From the NCBI GenBank assembly GCA_025403435.1, contig CM046339.1, positions 2,372,212-2,436,211 on the forward strand: a DNA stretch of 64,000 nt, in the 5' to 3' direction. This document shows, piece after piece, positions 21,850 to 34,499 of this stretch. Position 1 is the first letter of the stretch; every line of letters starts with the position of its first letter. Below the pieces are notes generated by a model that saw nothing but the letters and a program-made list of their open reading frames with translations, ran no database searches and was not told the DNA's origin. Source of the stretch: Artocarpus heterophyllus. Lineage: Eukaryota; Streptophyta; Magnoliopsida; Rosales; Moraceae. A program made the position numbers and the translations under genes.

Positions 21850-23316
21850 GATGAGATGAAAGAAGAGTAAATAGAAAGGAAAAATTAAGATAGTAAATTG
21901 CAGAATCCTAGAATTCCTTCTTCTTTTAGAGGAAAAGAAGAATTTCTAATGAAAAAGAAGAGGATTTGCGATTTAGAGAGAAAATAACAAATTAAGAGAG
22001 AAAAAGTGAACTCGGAGAAATAAGCTCCTATGCACAGTAAACGTATATGTAAACAATGATTAAACCACTGTATATGACACGTATAGAGATCACGTGAGAG
22101 AGACAGTGTGAATCAAACTGATTTAGGATTTAAACTAGGCCCAAATGTTCTTAGTTGAAAATGGTCAGGTTGTTTCGGGCCTTAACACATTTAGAACGAG
22201 TTAAATAACAAACATAAAATTGAAAACCAATTCGTATGAATCTTAAACCCAATTCAAAGCCCACTATAGATAAAGTTGACTATAAACAACAAATCTAATT
22301 TAACGACAACAAGGATCTTCCTGAATGATATTTAAAATCATTTCATAACAACATAATCTTCCAGCAACTCAAATAATTTTGTTTTAATCAAAACCTTATT
22401 GAACAATGCATACACCCATATGTTATTGATAATACTCAACGTCTATCAATGGATTCATCATCATTACTACCAAGGGTTTAGAATGCGACTAACCTTGAAA
22501 TCAATACGATTTACGTCTTCCAACGTAGACCATATCAATGAACAAAGACACTAGATGTTACTACTTAAGAACATCTACAATCCCCACAATTCTACTCATA
22601 CAATATATAATTTCCTCATATAACAAAACCTTAGGTAACCAAAAGATTCACTGATACACTTAAATACAATGTACGTAACAAAATATTCCAATTTTGAGAT
22701 TCATGCATTCTAGACTTTACACAGTCTCAACAGACCAAAAGTCTAACATTTATCTCTCTCATGATTCAATACCATGATTCCCAACTTATATCATATTCCT
22801 CAAATATATAGAACTTTTAAGAAAAGATATTGACACTTATGTGCTCCATCGAATCCACACATAATCATTACTTAGGTTTGAATAGATTACGAAAAATTTG
22901 GCATATCTATGTCAAACTTTAAAATCAATAAATCAAGCCTCATATTTCTTATTGTTTTTCACGAGACAAAAGGCTCTTAAATCCTCGTATCTACACGAAT
23001 TTCTCATCGTTTATACGAATTAGATATGCTTATAGATCCTAATATTATACGAATCTCTCATAAGCATTCTACTTATAAACTCATTCCATATAATTATCAT
23101 TCCCTCATAACTATTAATACTTTCCTTCTATATAATTATTGTACTCATATAACCATAAGTATTTTCATTCTATGGCCTTTCCATGTTACATCCTTCTAGA
23201 CTGTATAAATCAATGTGAAGGTTCATTTTGATGATGACAATGAAAATTCAGCTTCAAAACCATCTCAAAAATATATTTTTTAAAGTGGTGCTACACTCCC
23301 TAGGTTAACCGAACCT
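21850..23316. other. LOG-element 5' leader region
   Basis: AT-rich sequence of about 1.5 kb between the primer site and the first ORF, with no supported ORF on either strand. It would form the long 5' leader of the element RNA and may hold packaging signals. Confidence 0.6.
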
Positions 23317-23332
23317 AGGCTCTGATACCAAA
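23317..23332 (-). promoter_or_regulatory. Primer-binding site (initiator Met tRNA type) of the LOG element
   Basis: On the minus strand tggtatcagagcc lies six to eight bases after the 5' LTR end. It matches the 3' end of plant initiator Met tRNA, the usual primer of plant chromo- and copia elements, and fixes the element's minus orientation. Confidence 0.88.
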
Positions 23333-23337
23333 AATTC

Positions 23338-25308
23338 TGTAACGCCCCTATATGGGGGTTAACAGTTTTTAATGAGATAAAATAAAAATAAATAATAAAA
23401 GTAAAACCTTAAAAATAAAATTTGCCCGGGACTTAAATAAAAACTCTCAACTCAAAAATAAAAATATAAACGACAAATAAACCACAGTTTTAATGTAGCA
23501 CCTTAAATTTAATAATATAAACTGTTGTCATCATCATTTTAACCCTCAACACATTGTAATACAGTCACAGAAAGTAACAATTGATGCTTACATTATCATG
23601 AAGAACATTCTTTACAATTGAGCAGTCCCAATGTAATATAGTTACATCACTTCCTCAACTATATTTCTCGTAGCCACCTCACACTTAGTGAGTCCTGAAA
23701 AGATATAAACATAAGGGAATGAGCAACACTATGCTCAGTAGAGAAAGCCATTACTCACCTTTAGGTTTTTATCATTACCACATTAAAACCTGCATGGTTA
23801 ATAGGTTACATCATATTCCAGATTATGAGGTTTATTATGATCACATCTTATGGATACCGTAGTTAATCATTACCAAGTGTCATAATTACACATTTATACA
23901 AATATTACCAATCATCATTGTTCCTAGGTATCCATGTTAAATTGAGTATCACTCAACTCATCGAAACCCAAATGGGCGCACTTGATCACCCTATAAACAT
24001 TCCAAGGGTGTTCCGGTGAGGGGACATCAAGCCCCGAGTCCTCACCAAATCAATTCCTGTACAGTGTGTTCTGGGACTTTCAACCCAAGGAAGCGTCATC
24101 ACCTTCCCCCTATTTTACCTTTTTGGGTATTCATGCCCAAGGACGTAACCGCCGCCCTCTTCATGTCTCACCATTTCTCTATATTAAATCATTATTAATA
24201 GAGTCAGTTTTCCTAACCATGCTTCTCAATTTATAACATATGTCAATTCATTATGTTCCTCGCCGTACAATACAAGACGAGTCCATGTCATAGTTTCATA
24301 TGTGATACTCATATAATATCAGTTCAACATAGATATATATATATTGCGGCAAAACAATCAATTTTAATTCTATAAAAACCTCACAAAAATGAGTAATAGA
24401 ATCCCTACCTTTTAAGCTTATCAACAGTCTCTTAATCCTGGAATCAATTAACGTTAGCTCCATACTCCCTTGATCCTAAGGCGTGCATAAGGACAATTAA
24501 AACTAAAGCACAACATACAACTACATTCATAAAATTTATTTTAATTTAATCTTAGAATTTCAAGAAATAACCACTGCCCATAGAGGTATTATAAAGTTTA
24601 ACAATATAAATTTTCTGTCTAGGGCATATACACTTAGACTTCATACATATGCTCCAAAATAGCAACAAACATATACTTAGGTTTAAGAACGCAAATTTGA
24701 ATAATCCTTTAGTATAAAAGAAAATTTATAAATGAAAGACTAAATTTGTTCATAAGATTCTAACCTCGGATTATGGTTAGTTGGAAGCTTGAAATGGCTT
24801 CAAAACAGGTTCCTTTACTTCGGTATGACTGAAATTCTTGCTCAAATGGAGGTGATGGTGGCTGATTTTTATGGCTGCCTTGAAGAAGTTCTCTAAGTAT
24901 TTTGCTTCAGCAAAGAAATAAGAAGAAGAGTGTGGGAACCGTGGAAGAGAAAGGAAGAAAAGATGAAGTCTTTGAAGAGAAGTGATAGAAACAATTATAG
25001 AGGAGACATGTTGAAGCATGTCACGGAGGAAATAAAGAAAATGAGGGTCAAGAGTAGTTGGAAAAGATATCCTTATGTCTCATCTAAAGACTTTAACACA
25101 CATAATGCCAATATGACATTTTTGAGATTTATTAGAAGTTCTAAGGCTTTTTAGTAATCATACTAAATAAATATACGAGAATTTTAGAAAATTTAAAAAT
25201 AGATAAAAATAAATATTATAAAATAAATTTAAATGAAGCAATTTTTTTTATACATTAAAAATTAATTTAATTACCTCAATACCCGTTAGGAGAATAACGG
25301 GTGTCACA
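23338..25308 (-). repeat. 5' LTR of the LOG element
   Basis: It is 1971 bp and matches 17108-19078 without a visible change. It would hold the promoter for the minus-strand RNA. Confidence 0.93.
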
Positions 25309-25734
25309 GATTTGATGGTAGCTCAGAGCAATGACGTTCTTCGGCGATGGGCGTCGGAAAATTTTTGGCATGTAGGGTGTACAGTTGTATGAGATTTTTA
25401 TTTTTGAACTCTTTTTTTTAGCCGGGGATTTTTTAACTTTTGGGACTTTGTTAAGTCTAGTATAAATGAACTCATTTAATTTATGATGAGCTTAATAATT
25501 TTTAACCATTTGATTTTAATCTAGTGGATATAAAATGAGTATTAAAGGGTGTTTGGAAATGTGGTAGGAATCGTTGGTTAAAACTACTTTTATTGTAGCA
25601 TGTGAAACTTTTATACTGTAGTGATTTTTTTTATTATTACCGGTAAAAATTTTATACTATTTATAACTAAAAAATGATAAAAACTACCGTTCCAAACACT
25701 CTTAGTGTTGAAAACTTCTAAAAAATCCTATAGT
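25309..25734. other. Host spacer between LOG element and copia element
   Basis: It begins with the right copy of gattt (25309-25313), continues the GC-richer host segment to about 25380, then turns AT-rich and holds a small MITE. No gene is supported. The left copia duplication atagt is at 25730-25734. Confidence 0.6.
25549..25710. mobile_element. Small MITE with gggtgtttggaa termini
   Basis: gggtgtttggaa at the left and ttccaaacactc at the right are inverted repeats, with tta next to both ends, as in Tourist/PIF-Harbinger MITEs. A diverged relative in the other orientation seems to lie near 59350-59506. Confidence 0.55.
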
Positions 25735-26036
25735 TGTTATATAAAACTAAGAATTATAAAGGCAAAGTAAGAGATTTGATAGAGAGAAAATAGAGAGAGA
25801 AAGTTTATTGAACTCTCTTAATTTTTCTATCATACAAATGGCAATAGAATGGGGTATTTATAAGAAGATTTTAGCCGTAATTGCTACAGTAACCATAGCC
25901 ACTATAGCTACAGTAACCACAGCCACCATTGCAACAGTGCCATATGCTGATGTCAACGCTTATTTCATCATGAATATACAGATTTAATTTTGAACACTGA
26001 TTCTTGGTGGACAGATACAGTTGATTATTCATAACA
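25735..26036 (-). repeat. 3' LTR of the copia element
   Basis: It reads tgttatataaaac... to ...attcataaca. It contains runs of gctacagtaacc-like units, and on the minus strand ttataaatacc as a possible TATA motif. It has kept more G/C than the right LTR. Confidence 0.92.
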
Positions 26037-26060
26037 CTCCCCTTTGAATGTCCACCATTT
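26037..26060 (-). promoter_or_regulatory. Polypurine tract of the copia element
   Basis: On the minus strand ggacattcaaaggggag abuts the 3' LTR; the run aaaggggag is the expected primer for plus-strand synthesis. Confidence 0.85.
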
Positions 26061-27407
26061 TATGATGCCTCATTAAAAACCTTTGCTAGGAAAACTTATT
26101 GGGATAAAAACCATAGCGAAGGGAAAAAGAGTACATCATTTTTATAAAGATACTCCATGCTGCCTCGTTAAAAACCTTACTAAGAAAACCCTGTGGGACA
26201 AAACTATAGCAAGGGAAAAAGAGTACAGCTAGTGTAGACTCCCCCTCAAGTTGACACTAGTTGTTATTTACAAATCTCACAGATGACGCATCCCGATATT
26301 GTGTACATGTCATCTAAAAGTTGATGTAGGAAGTGCCTTTGTGAAAAGATCTGCAACATTGTCGCTTGAGCGAGTGCATTGAACATCAATATCTTTATTC
26401 TTCTCAAGCTTTTGGGTGAATAAAAACATTTTTGGAGGTATATGTTTCGTTCTGCCACTTTTGATGTATCATTCCTTTATCTAAGTGACACATGCGTTGT
26501 TGTCTTCAAACAATACTGTTGGATCCTTATCAATTGGCAATCCACAAGTGGTTTGGATATGTTGAGTCATGGACCTCAACCATACACATTCTCGACTCGC
26601 TTCATGGAGTGCAATGACTTCAACATGATTTGATGAAGTAGCAACTAGCGTTTGCTTTTGTGAACGCCAAGAAATCCCCGTATCTCCATATGTGAATGCA
26701 TATCCAGTCTGAGATTTAGCTTTATGTGGATCTGACAAATAACCTGCATCTGCATAACCAATTAGTCCTTGTTTTGATCTTTTGGGATAAAATAATCCCA
26801 AGTCAATTGTTCCTCGAAGATAACGAAATATATGCTTAATTCCATTCCAATGTCTCCTTGTAGGAGTTGAACTAAATCTTGCTAATAAGTTAACAGTAAA
26901 AGCAATATATGGTCTTGTACAATTAGCAAGATACATAAGAGTTCCAATTGCACTTAGGTGTGGTACTTCTGGACCAATACCCTCTTCATTATCTTCATAA
27001 GGACTTAATGGATCTGTTTCCACATTGAGTGATCTATTTACCATTAGGGTACTTAAAGGATTTGCTTTGTCCATATTAAAACATTTTAAGACCTTTTCGG
27101 TATAATTTGATTTATGCAAAAGTATTCCACTTTGTAAATGCTCAATATGTAGACCAAGACAATACTTGGTTTTTCCAAGGTCTTTCATTTCAAATTCCTC
27201 CTTTAAGTATATTACTGTCTCAAGAATTTCTTTATGAGTTCCAATGATGTTTAAATCATCAACATAGATAGCAATAATCACATATCCATATGTTGTTTTC
27301 TTAATAAAAACACATGGGCAAATAGGATTATTTTCATATCCTTTCTTTAATAAGTATTCACATAAACGATTATACCATATGCGTCCAGATTGCTTCAACC
27401 CATACAA
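26061..27407 (-). pseudogene. Copia reverse transcriptase C-terminal part and RNase H
   Basis: A long frame from 27407 to 26481 has SLYGLKQSGRIWYNRL, the catalytic YVDDLNIIG, the block GTLMYLANCTRPYIAF, and the copia RNase H with GYADAGYLSDPHKAKSQTGY. It breaks near 26480. The remaining RNase H end is readable in other frames down to about 26270 (VADLFTKALP-like). RT copies element RNA, and RNase H removes the template. A stop separates it from the upstream RT segment near 27410. Confidence 0.92.
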
Positions 27408-27413
27408 TGATTT

Positions 27414-28235
27414 TTATAACTTGATCGAGTACATTTCTTTGGGTTTTGAACTTGATGCTTCAGGCATTTTAAATCCCTCAGGGATTTTCATATAAATATC
27501 ACTATCAAGTGATCCATACAAGTACGCTATAACAACATCCATAAGACGTATTTCTAAATTTTTGAAAACTGCTAGGCTGATTAAATATCTAAACGTAATT
27601 GAATCCATTACTGGAGAATACGTTTCTTCATAATCAATTCCAGGTCTTTGTGAAAAACCTTGTGCAACAAGTCGAGCTTCGTATCTTACAATCTCATTTT
27701 TCTCATTTCGCTTCTGCATAAAGACCCATTTATATCCTATAGGCCTCACAGCTTCAGGTGTGAGAACAATAGGTCCAAAAACTTTATGCTTATTAAGCGA
27801 ATTTAATTCAGCCTGCATAGCATCTTTTCATTTAGACCAATTGTGACTATTTTTACAGTTAGTAATAGATCTTGGTTCAAGATCCTCATTTTCAATGACA
27901 CACGCCACTGAGTAAGAAAATATTCATTAACATCATATATTTTATTTTGATTCCACAATCCTCTTGTATTTACATAATCAATAGAGATCTCATGATTTTC
28001 TAAACTTTTCGGGTTCTGGTCGACATCAAAAGTCTCTTAATTTATCTCATTTTGTGTTTCTTCTAGAACACATTCATCTACATTGCGGTCATCATGTTTT
28101 TTAGCTCCTTTTCCCTTCTGAGGATTTTTATCTTTGGAACCGATTGGCCTACCACGCTTCAGGCGTGCCGTAGACTCATGAGTGACTACATTTTCAATTT
28201 GTCCTTTTGGGACTTCAATTCCAGCAGGAGCATTA
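27414..28235 (-). pseudogene. Copia linker and reverse transcriptase N-terminal part
   Basis: 27818-27414 encodes the RT start (YKWVFMQKRNE, VRYEARLVAQGFSQRPGIDYEETYSPV) with a partly altered second Asp block (RLMDVVIAYLYG where copia RTs usually have DVKTAFLNG). 28235-27819 encodes the basic linker between integrase and RT (RLKRGRPIGSKDK) with stops. The chromovirus insertion at 28236 cuts this linker. Confidence 0.88.
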
Positions 28236-31200
28236 TGTCACAACCCGCCTTTTTGGGCTGTGATAAAACTCTTTCTTACTTACTTTAGGGCAAAAATTTA
28301 GGAAATTTTTTTTTTAAAACGAAAATAAATAATTTACTTATATTAACTTTGATAACTCCCAAAATACTTTCACATACTTGTATTTACATAATTAATACTT
28401 TTACTTTCATAACATCTTTCTTTTAAACATTTCATATCAAAATAACTTTAAACATACGTAGCGGAAAACATTACAGCAGCGGACTCCATACCCAATCTGC
28501 ACACCATCCATCCCTCCGCCAGCTCACCATTTGAACTTATTCTGACATTCTCGTCGGAATACCTACAGCATGAAATACTTAATGAGCTAACGCCCAGTAA
28601 GTCCCAGAAATCCCACATGGATATTCATATGAATGCATGAATCAATTATGCTTTCTTATAAACTTTCTTTATCCTCATCGTTTCTTATCTTTACTAGGGC
28701 CCAAGTGTTCGTACCATTGCGCAATTTCATTTAGGTCTACGTAACACCGTGACCGTAACATATCCTTTAAACTCCCATTGAGTTAGGAGTCGGTACGACA
28801 TTTTTCTTAACTTTTGGTGATTCGTTAACCAATTCACTTATTATGGTTATCATACCATGCATTAAGTGATGATCATATGTTATACATAATATAAATGCTC
28901 TTGTACAACACTGGTACACATTATTATACACACTGGTATGTAACATAATGTATTCACAGATACTTAACATAAAATATACACACTGGTACACATTAATATA
29001 CGCACAGGTATATATAGCATAATGTACTCATAGGTACTTAACATAAAATATACACAATTGTATACATTAATATACGCACAGGTATATATAGTATAATGTA
29101 CTCACAGGTACTTAACATAGAATATACACACTAGTACACATTAATATACGCACAGGTATATAACATAATGTACTCACAGGTACTTAACATAAAATATACA
29201 CACAGGTATACATTAATATACGCATAAGTATATAGCATAATGTACTCACAGGTACTTAACATAAAATATACACACTGGTATACATTAATATACGCACAGG
29301 TATATAGCATAATGTACTCACAGGTACTTAACATAAAATATACACACAGATACCTACTTTATACATACTCAAGTATTTATCATTGTACACACAGGTATGA
29401 AATCATGATACACATACTCATTTTCATTATTGTACACACAGGTACATAACATCTTGTACACACTGGTACACATTAATATGTTCACAATTATTCATACATG
29501 AGTATACCCCAAGGTATTCATATCATGGCAAACATACAAGTTTACATTTAATTATACGCACAGGTATACATATACATACATTTCTTTCTAAACCTACATT
29601 TCATACTGTAGATGGTAAGAGTACTTACTTGATGCGAATGTCGGGCAACTTAACCTCGATTTCCCTTCTCCTAGACTCCTAGACTCCTAGGATCCTGTTG
29701 GCCAATTACAAAGCCATTAGCCAAATTCTACTATGTTTCGATACGAAACATCCGTTAGTTAATAAATTGAGTTGTATTACTATGTACAACTCTAAAAACC
29801 ACTTGTTTTTCTTATTTCTATCTAACTTTACCCTATCGTTTCTAACGAAGGGCAAGAACCTTTCTAGTCGTTTTCTTATCCCGTTGGAAACATTTCAAAG
29901 CGGTTTGGGTTATTTGGACAAAAATGACGATTTTGCCCTTCGTGGGTCCACTAACCTACCCGAGCTTGATTTCGTTATTCTTATAAAAATAACCACATAT
30001 TAATTTCAAAATAACACCCTAGTGGGTCAAATCTCTTTATTTCTCAATTATGCCCCATTTTCATAAAACTTTGTGGTTTAGTTCCTGAACTGAAAATTTT
30101 GACGATTTTACTCCCGAGACTAAAATTTACTTCTTCGCATCAAAATTTCCTATTTTTTTCAAGGATCATTTTTACTTAAGGTACCATACCTTAAATCATT
30201 TTGAAAAATGATATTTTTACCATTTAACACTTTTTTCACTTTTAACATATTCTTGAAAAACCAAAAACTCACAAACGATTGAGTTTTTTGACAAACCATC
30301 TGCGAGACCTAACAGTTTCATCGAGATCTACCACTTTCATGTTTTAACTTTTCCCAAAATCTAACTATAAAGGGGCGTTTTTGACTATTTTTCAAATCTG
30401 CCGAGAAGGAACTTTTTCTTTCAATTTAGTCCCAATGGCATTTTTACAAAAATCCATTTCAAACTTGCAATTCTACCTCTGCAGATACCATTCCATGCCT
30501 TAATCAAAAGATTCTCAAGCTCAAACATCACTTTTGCAAAGTCTAACATCAAAATTATAAAAATAACACTCTTTGCAAAAATTGCCGTTTTGCACTATAA
30601 ACCAAAGTTTCACAACTTAAACTTGCCATTCATCACATATACATGAAATTCCATCAAATATGTGCTCAAGAACTCACATGGGTTTTAAGAAATAAAAATG
30701 AAAACAAAATTCAAAACTTTGAACTTTAAAACTTACCCAAATAGCTCTATTTTTCATTTCTAGCCTTCAAAGTTCCTTTAAACTCCCTCCTAGGCTTCCT
30801 TTCCATGCAAAAATACCATGGATTAATTTTTGCCCTTTACCCATGAAAAATCCCTTGAAAACTCATTAAAAAGTTTAGGATTTTACCTTAAAACTTATGG
30901 GAAATCCTTGTACTTGCTTGTAAAACTTGTTTGGGGATATTTTTGCAAAGTTTGGGGGCTGAGAAATTTTTTTAGAGCTCTTGGTTATGGCTGTCGGAGC
31001 TTGGAAGGAAAGGAAAGAAAAGAAAAATTGTGATAAACTTGCCATAAATGCATCCTTATCACATTTGGTGACTCATGGTAACCCATGAGTATACCACTAG
31101 GTGTCACAAGGTGATTGGGCTACTTTTCTTGATATGTGGCCCAATAGAAAATCAAGGAGTGTCCACTTTGTGGAGTTAAAAATTTATACTGTGTAATTTT

Positions 31201-31714
31201 TCACCATACAGTATTTTTCCTATACTGCCGTGGTCAATTTAGTGTACTTTCTATCCTTAGACTGTATAAAAATATTTAACTTACTTTTCGTTTACTTTTG
31301 GAGGCCAATCATAACATTTTTCGTATCTGCGTTTTCATTTAGCAGTATTCTTATACTGCTCTGGCCTCCTTTCTACCCCCGGTTAGGGTTAGGACAACCT
31401 CTATGTCCTATTTACATTCTAATCATCCATTCGTTTATATCACAATTTAACAATTAATTGTGACATAAAATTCATTTTATGGATATTATGCACAAATCTC
31501 TGAGTCATCAAACTCATAAAATTTGTATTTTACAATATCCACCATTGCATTACATATGCCATAAAATTTGCAATCAATGTCGCTCATTCATATTTTATTG
31601 TAATTTTCACAAAAATTACTATTTTTACAAAATTTCATATTTTTAAGAATAAATTCATTAATTAAACCTAATTAAATATTGTGTTTCATTGATGACGTTT
31701 CCTCGGTCATTACA
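28236..31714 (-). repeat. 3' LTR of the chromovirus (3479 bp)
   Basis: It reads tgtcacaacccg... to ...ggtcattaca. It contains a minisatellite (about 28900-29580) of acacaggtata-type units. It differs from the right LTR by scattered substitutions and length changes, including fewer repeat units. ORFs such as 29698-30003 and 30830-31033 recur in both LTRs and have no recognisable domain. Confidence 0.9.
28900..29580. repeat. Minisatellite in chromovirus LTR (left copy)
   Basis: Units of about 60-70 bp combine (a)cacaggtatat, agcataatgtactcacaggt, acttaacataaaatatacac and ggtacacattaatatacg. The corresponding array in the right LTR lies at about 37470-38210 and has a different number of units. 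Repeat-driven ORFs here are not genes. Confidence 0.85.
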
Positions 31715-31755
31715 ATCTACCCCCTTAAGAATTTTCGTCCTCGAAAATCAAAATA
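31715..31755 (-). promoter_or_regulatory. Polypurine tract of the chromovirus
   Basis: The minus strand reads cgaaaattcttaagggggta then gat, directly before the 3' LTR; the purine run primes plus-strand synthesis. Confidence 0.85.
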
Positions 31756-32064
31756 ATTCGGGGTAGTCTTTTCTTATTTCATTTTCTCATTCCCACGTTG
31801 CCTTTTATACTTGTTGGTTGCGCCATAAAACTTTGATGAGAGGTATCTTCTTGTTCCTTAACTTTTCTTATCTTCTCGTGCTAGGATTTGAACTGGTTTT
31901 TCTTCATAAGACAGATTCTCCTGTATGTCAATTTCCTCCCACTGAAGAGCATGTGAAGGGTCTGGCACATACTTCTTTAGAATGGACACATGGAATACAT
32001 TGTGTACCAATGCTGGATTAGAGGGTTTGGCAAACTTATAAACTATACTGCCTATCCATTTCAA
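31756..32064 (-). pseudogene. Chromovirus polyprotein end with chromodomain-like segment
   Basis: From 32064 the frame reads WIGSIVYKFAKPSNPALVHN, then VFHVSILKKYVPDPSH and later YEEKPVQILAREDKK. This is the end of integrase followed by the start of the chromodomain that chromoviruses use to target heterochromatin. The remainder to 31756 is broken. Confidence 0.75.
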
Positions 32065-32068
32065 GATC

Positions 32069-33192
32069 TCAAATGGTCCAATATACCTTAGACCGAGCTT
32101 TCCTTTCTTCCCAAATCTTACAATTTCTTTTCATGGGCATTATCTTCAAAAAGACCAAGTCTCCTACTTGAAACTTTAAAGGTTTCCGTCGTCGATTAAC
32201 ATAACTCTTTTGCCGACTAAAAGCCATTTTCATTCGTTGACAAATTAACTTTACATCTTCTGTTGTTCTATGAACAAAATCTATGGTCGACAACGCCTTT
32301 TCTTGGGTTTCGTACCAATGTAAAGGTGGTCTACATCTCCTTCCATAAAGAGCTTCATATGGAGCCATATCAATGGAGCTTCGATAACTATTGTTGTATA
32401 CAAATTCGATCAGAGGAAGCTTTTTATCCCATCCTCTCTTGAAATCTAGTACACATGCTCTTAACATATCTTCTAAAGTCTGGATGGTCCTTTCTGATTA
32501 ACCGTCCATTTATAGGTGGAAGGCTATGCTGAACGTCAGCTTTGTTCCCATCACTTGATGAACACTTCTCCAAAACTTGGACGTGAATCTACCATTACGA
32601 TAAAAAATGATAGACTTCGAAACTCAATGGTATCAAACTATTTGAGTTATGTATAGTTCAACTAGTCATTCTACAGAACTGCTGAGTTTAATGGGTAGAA
32701 TATAAGTTGATTTAGTCAATCTATCAACAATTACTCATATAGCGTCATGTCCATTTGTAGTACTGGGTAGCCCGGTTACCAGGTCCATAGTTATCTGATT
32801 CTATTTCCACTCTGGGATATCAATTTTTGTAATTCGCCTACTGGCCGTTGATGCTCAGCTTTCACCTTCTGGCATGTAAGGCATTTGCTGACGAATCTCG
32901 CGACGTCATTTTTCATTCCATTCCACCAATAATGTTCTTTCAAATCTTGGTACATTTTAGTAGCTCCTGGATGAGCCACATATGGTGCTTCATGAGTTTC
33001 TTCTAATACGTGCTTCTTTAATTCTTTATCATTAGGGATGTAGATTCTACCCTTATAAGGGAGAATACTATCTTCTAAGATGCTAAATTTGATTTCTTTG
33101 TTTTCATGAACTTCATTCCTAACTTTAAGTAGCGACGGATCTGCTTCTTGTTGCTCTTTTAAGTTCTCTAAGATCGTTAATTGAAAGGACAA
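32069..33192 (-). pseudogene. Chromovirus integrase remnant
   Basis: 33192-32791 encodes the integrase zinc-binding domain (HPGATKMYQDLKEHYWWNGM, CLTCQKVKAEHQ). 32467-32069 encodes the core end and C-terminal part (AYEALYGRRCRPPLHWYE, LKFQVGDLVFLKIMP). The central catalytic Asp region at about 32470-32790 is broken by stops and frameshifts. It would insert the element's DNA into chromatin. Confidence 0.85.
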
Positions 33193-33389
33193 ATTAGCTA
33201 ATCTTCTAGTGACTAGCTATATTCCTGCTTTCATCAAATCCTTTTGGAGAGGTTTTGGTATCATCTATACCGTTACTAGCAAGGACGTTGTTCTACGACT
33301 AAGGGTATTGGCTACCTGATTAGCCTTTCCTGGGTGATACAAAATTTCACAGTCGTAGTCTTTAACTAACTCTAGCCACCTTTGCTGCC

Positions 33390-33647
33390 TCATGTTGAGT
33401 TTTTTCTGCATGAAGATATACTTTGGACTTTGATGGTCTGTATAAATTTCGTACTTAACTCCATACAGACAGTGACACCATTTTTCTTTTTTTTTTTTAA
33501 CACAAATACAACTGCCACTAACTCTAAGTCATACGTCGGATAATTCTTTTCATAATCCTTTAACTGTTGGGATGCATAAGCAACCACTTTTCCATTTTGC
33601 ATCAATACGGTTCCTAATCCTGTTTTTGATGCATCACTAGAGATCAC
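33390..33647 (-). pseudogene. Chromovirus RNase H remnant
   Basis: [20 protein letters not shown], then [20 protein letters not shown], is the gypsy RNase H start. A T-run at 33487-33499 (Lys-run on the minus strand) disrupts the frame after VFVLK. Confidence 0.85.
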
Positions 33648-34480
33648 GAACGTTCCATGGTTCGGATCTGGTATTGTTAGTACTAGTGTACTTATAAGTC
33701 GCCATTTTTAATCCTTGGAAACTTTCTTCTCATTCCTTAGTCTATTCATACTTCGCTGCTTTTCATGTACCTCTGGCGTTCTTGAGTATATGAAAATATT
33801 GTCGATGAAGACAATAACGAACTTATCGAGGTATTCTTCGATTCATGAGATCCATGAAAGCTGCTAGGGCATTGGTCAGTCTAAAAGACATGACGTAGAA
33901 CTTATAATACCCATAACGTGTTTGGAACGCCGTCTTTGGTATATCTTCTACTTTAACTCGAAGTTGATGATGCCCTGAGCGTATATCAATCTTTGAGAAT
34001 ACTGACGCTCCTTTAAGTTAGTCAAACAAATCATCGATCCTTGGGAGTGGATACTTGTTTTTAATAGTGACCTTGTTTAGTTCCCGATAATCAATACACA
34101 TTCGTAACATTCCATCCTTCTTCTTAACAAATAGAATAGGTGCTCCCCATGGGGAATAACTTGGTTGGATGAACCCCTTGTCCAATAGTTCTTTTAGTTG
34201 CACCTAAAATTCCTTGAGTTTCCCTAGAGTCATTTGATATGGCGCCTTAAAAATCGTGGCTGTTTCGGGCATCAATTCGATTTCAAACAAAATTTTTCGT
34301 TCCGGGGGTAAATCTGGCAACTCGTCTGGAAACACATCAATAAATTCCTTTACTATAGGGACCTTCTCTGGTCCTAACTAAGCTTCTTTATCTTTTCTTA
34401 TTAAATTCACCAAGTAACCGGTACATCCATTTTCCAACTTCTTCCTTGTCCTTTTACTTGTACAGCTTGACTTTCCTTGG
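33648..34480 (-). pseudogene. Chromovirus reverse transcriptase remnant
   Basis: 34480-34018 carries the pre-RT segment (VFPDELPDLPPE-like) and the RT start [40 protein letters not shown]. The catalytic part downstream is readable only in pieces (for example [13 protein letters not shown] and FVIVFIDNIFIYS-like phrases around 33790-33880) because of frameshifts. Confidence 0.8.
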
Positions 34481-34499
34481 CCAAAGCTTTCTCCTCCTT

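Larger units (their letters stand above)
17108..25308 (-). mobile_element. Young non-autonomous LTR retrotransposon carrying LOG-like and Cys-rich ORFs
   Basis: The element is 8201 bp with 1971-bp LTRs at 17108-19078 and 23338-25308. They keep a constant offset of 6230 and show no difference by eye. The TSD is gattt. On the minus strand the order is 5' LTR (right), primer site tggtatcagagcc, a 173-codon basic Cys-rich ORF, a LOG-family ORF, polypurine tract, 3' LTR (left). No gag, protease, RT, RNase H or integrase is present in the 4.3-kb interior. The tract and the sequence just before it resemble those of the chromovirus at 28236-40340, so a chromovirus probably supplies the enzymes in trans. 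A solo LTR of the same family lies at 41354-43770. Confidence 0.93.

Noticed and set aside
26442..26633. Plus-strand ORF over the copia RNase H region
   Set aside because: Shadow of the minus-strand RNase H coding sequence.
29131..29449. Repeat-like ORFs in the chromovirus LTR (Cys/Tyr-rich)
   Set aside because: They are translations of the minisatellite and open on both strands.
28900..29580. CRISPR-like regular repeats
   Set aside because: Units are contiguous and degenerate in a plant LTR, with no unique spacers and no cas genes.
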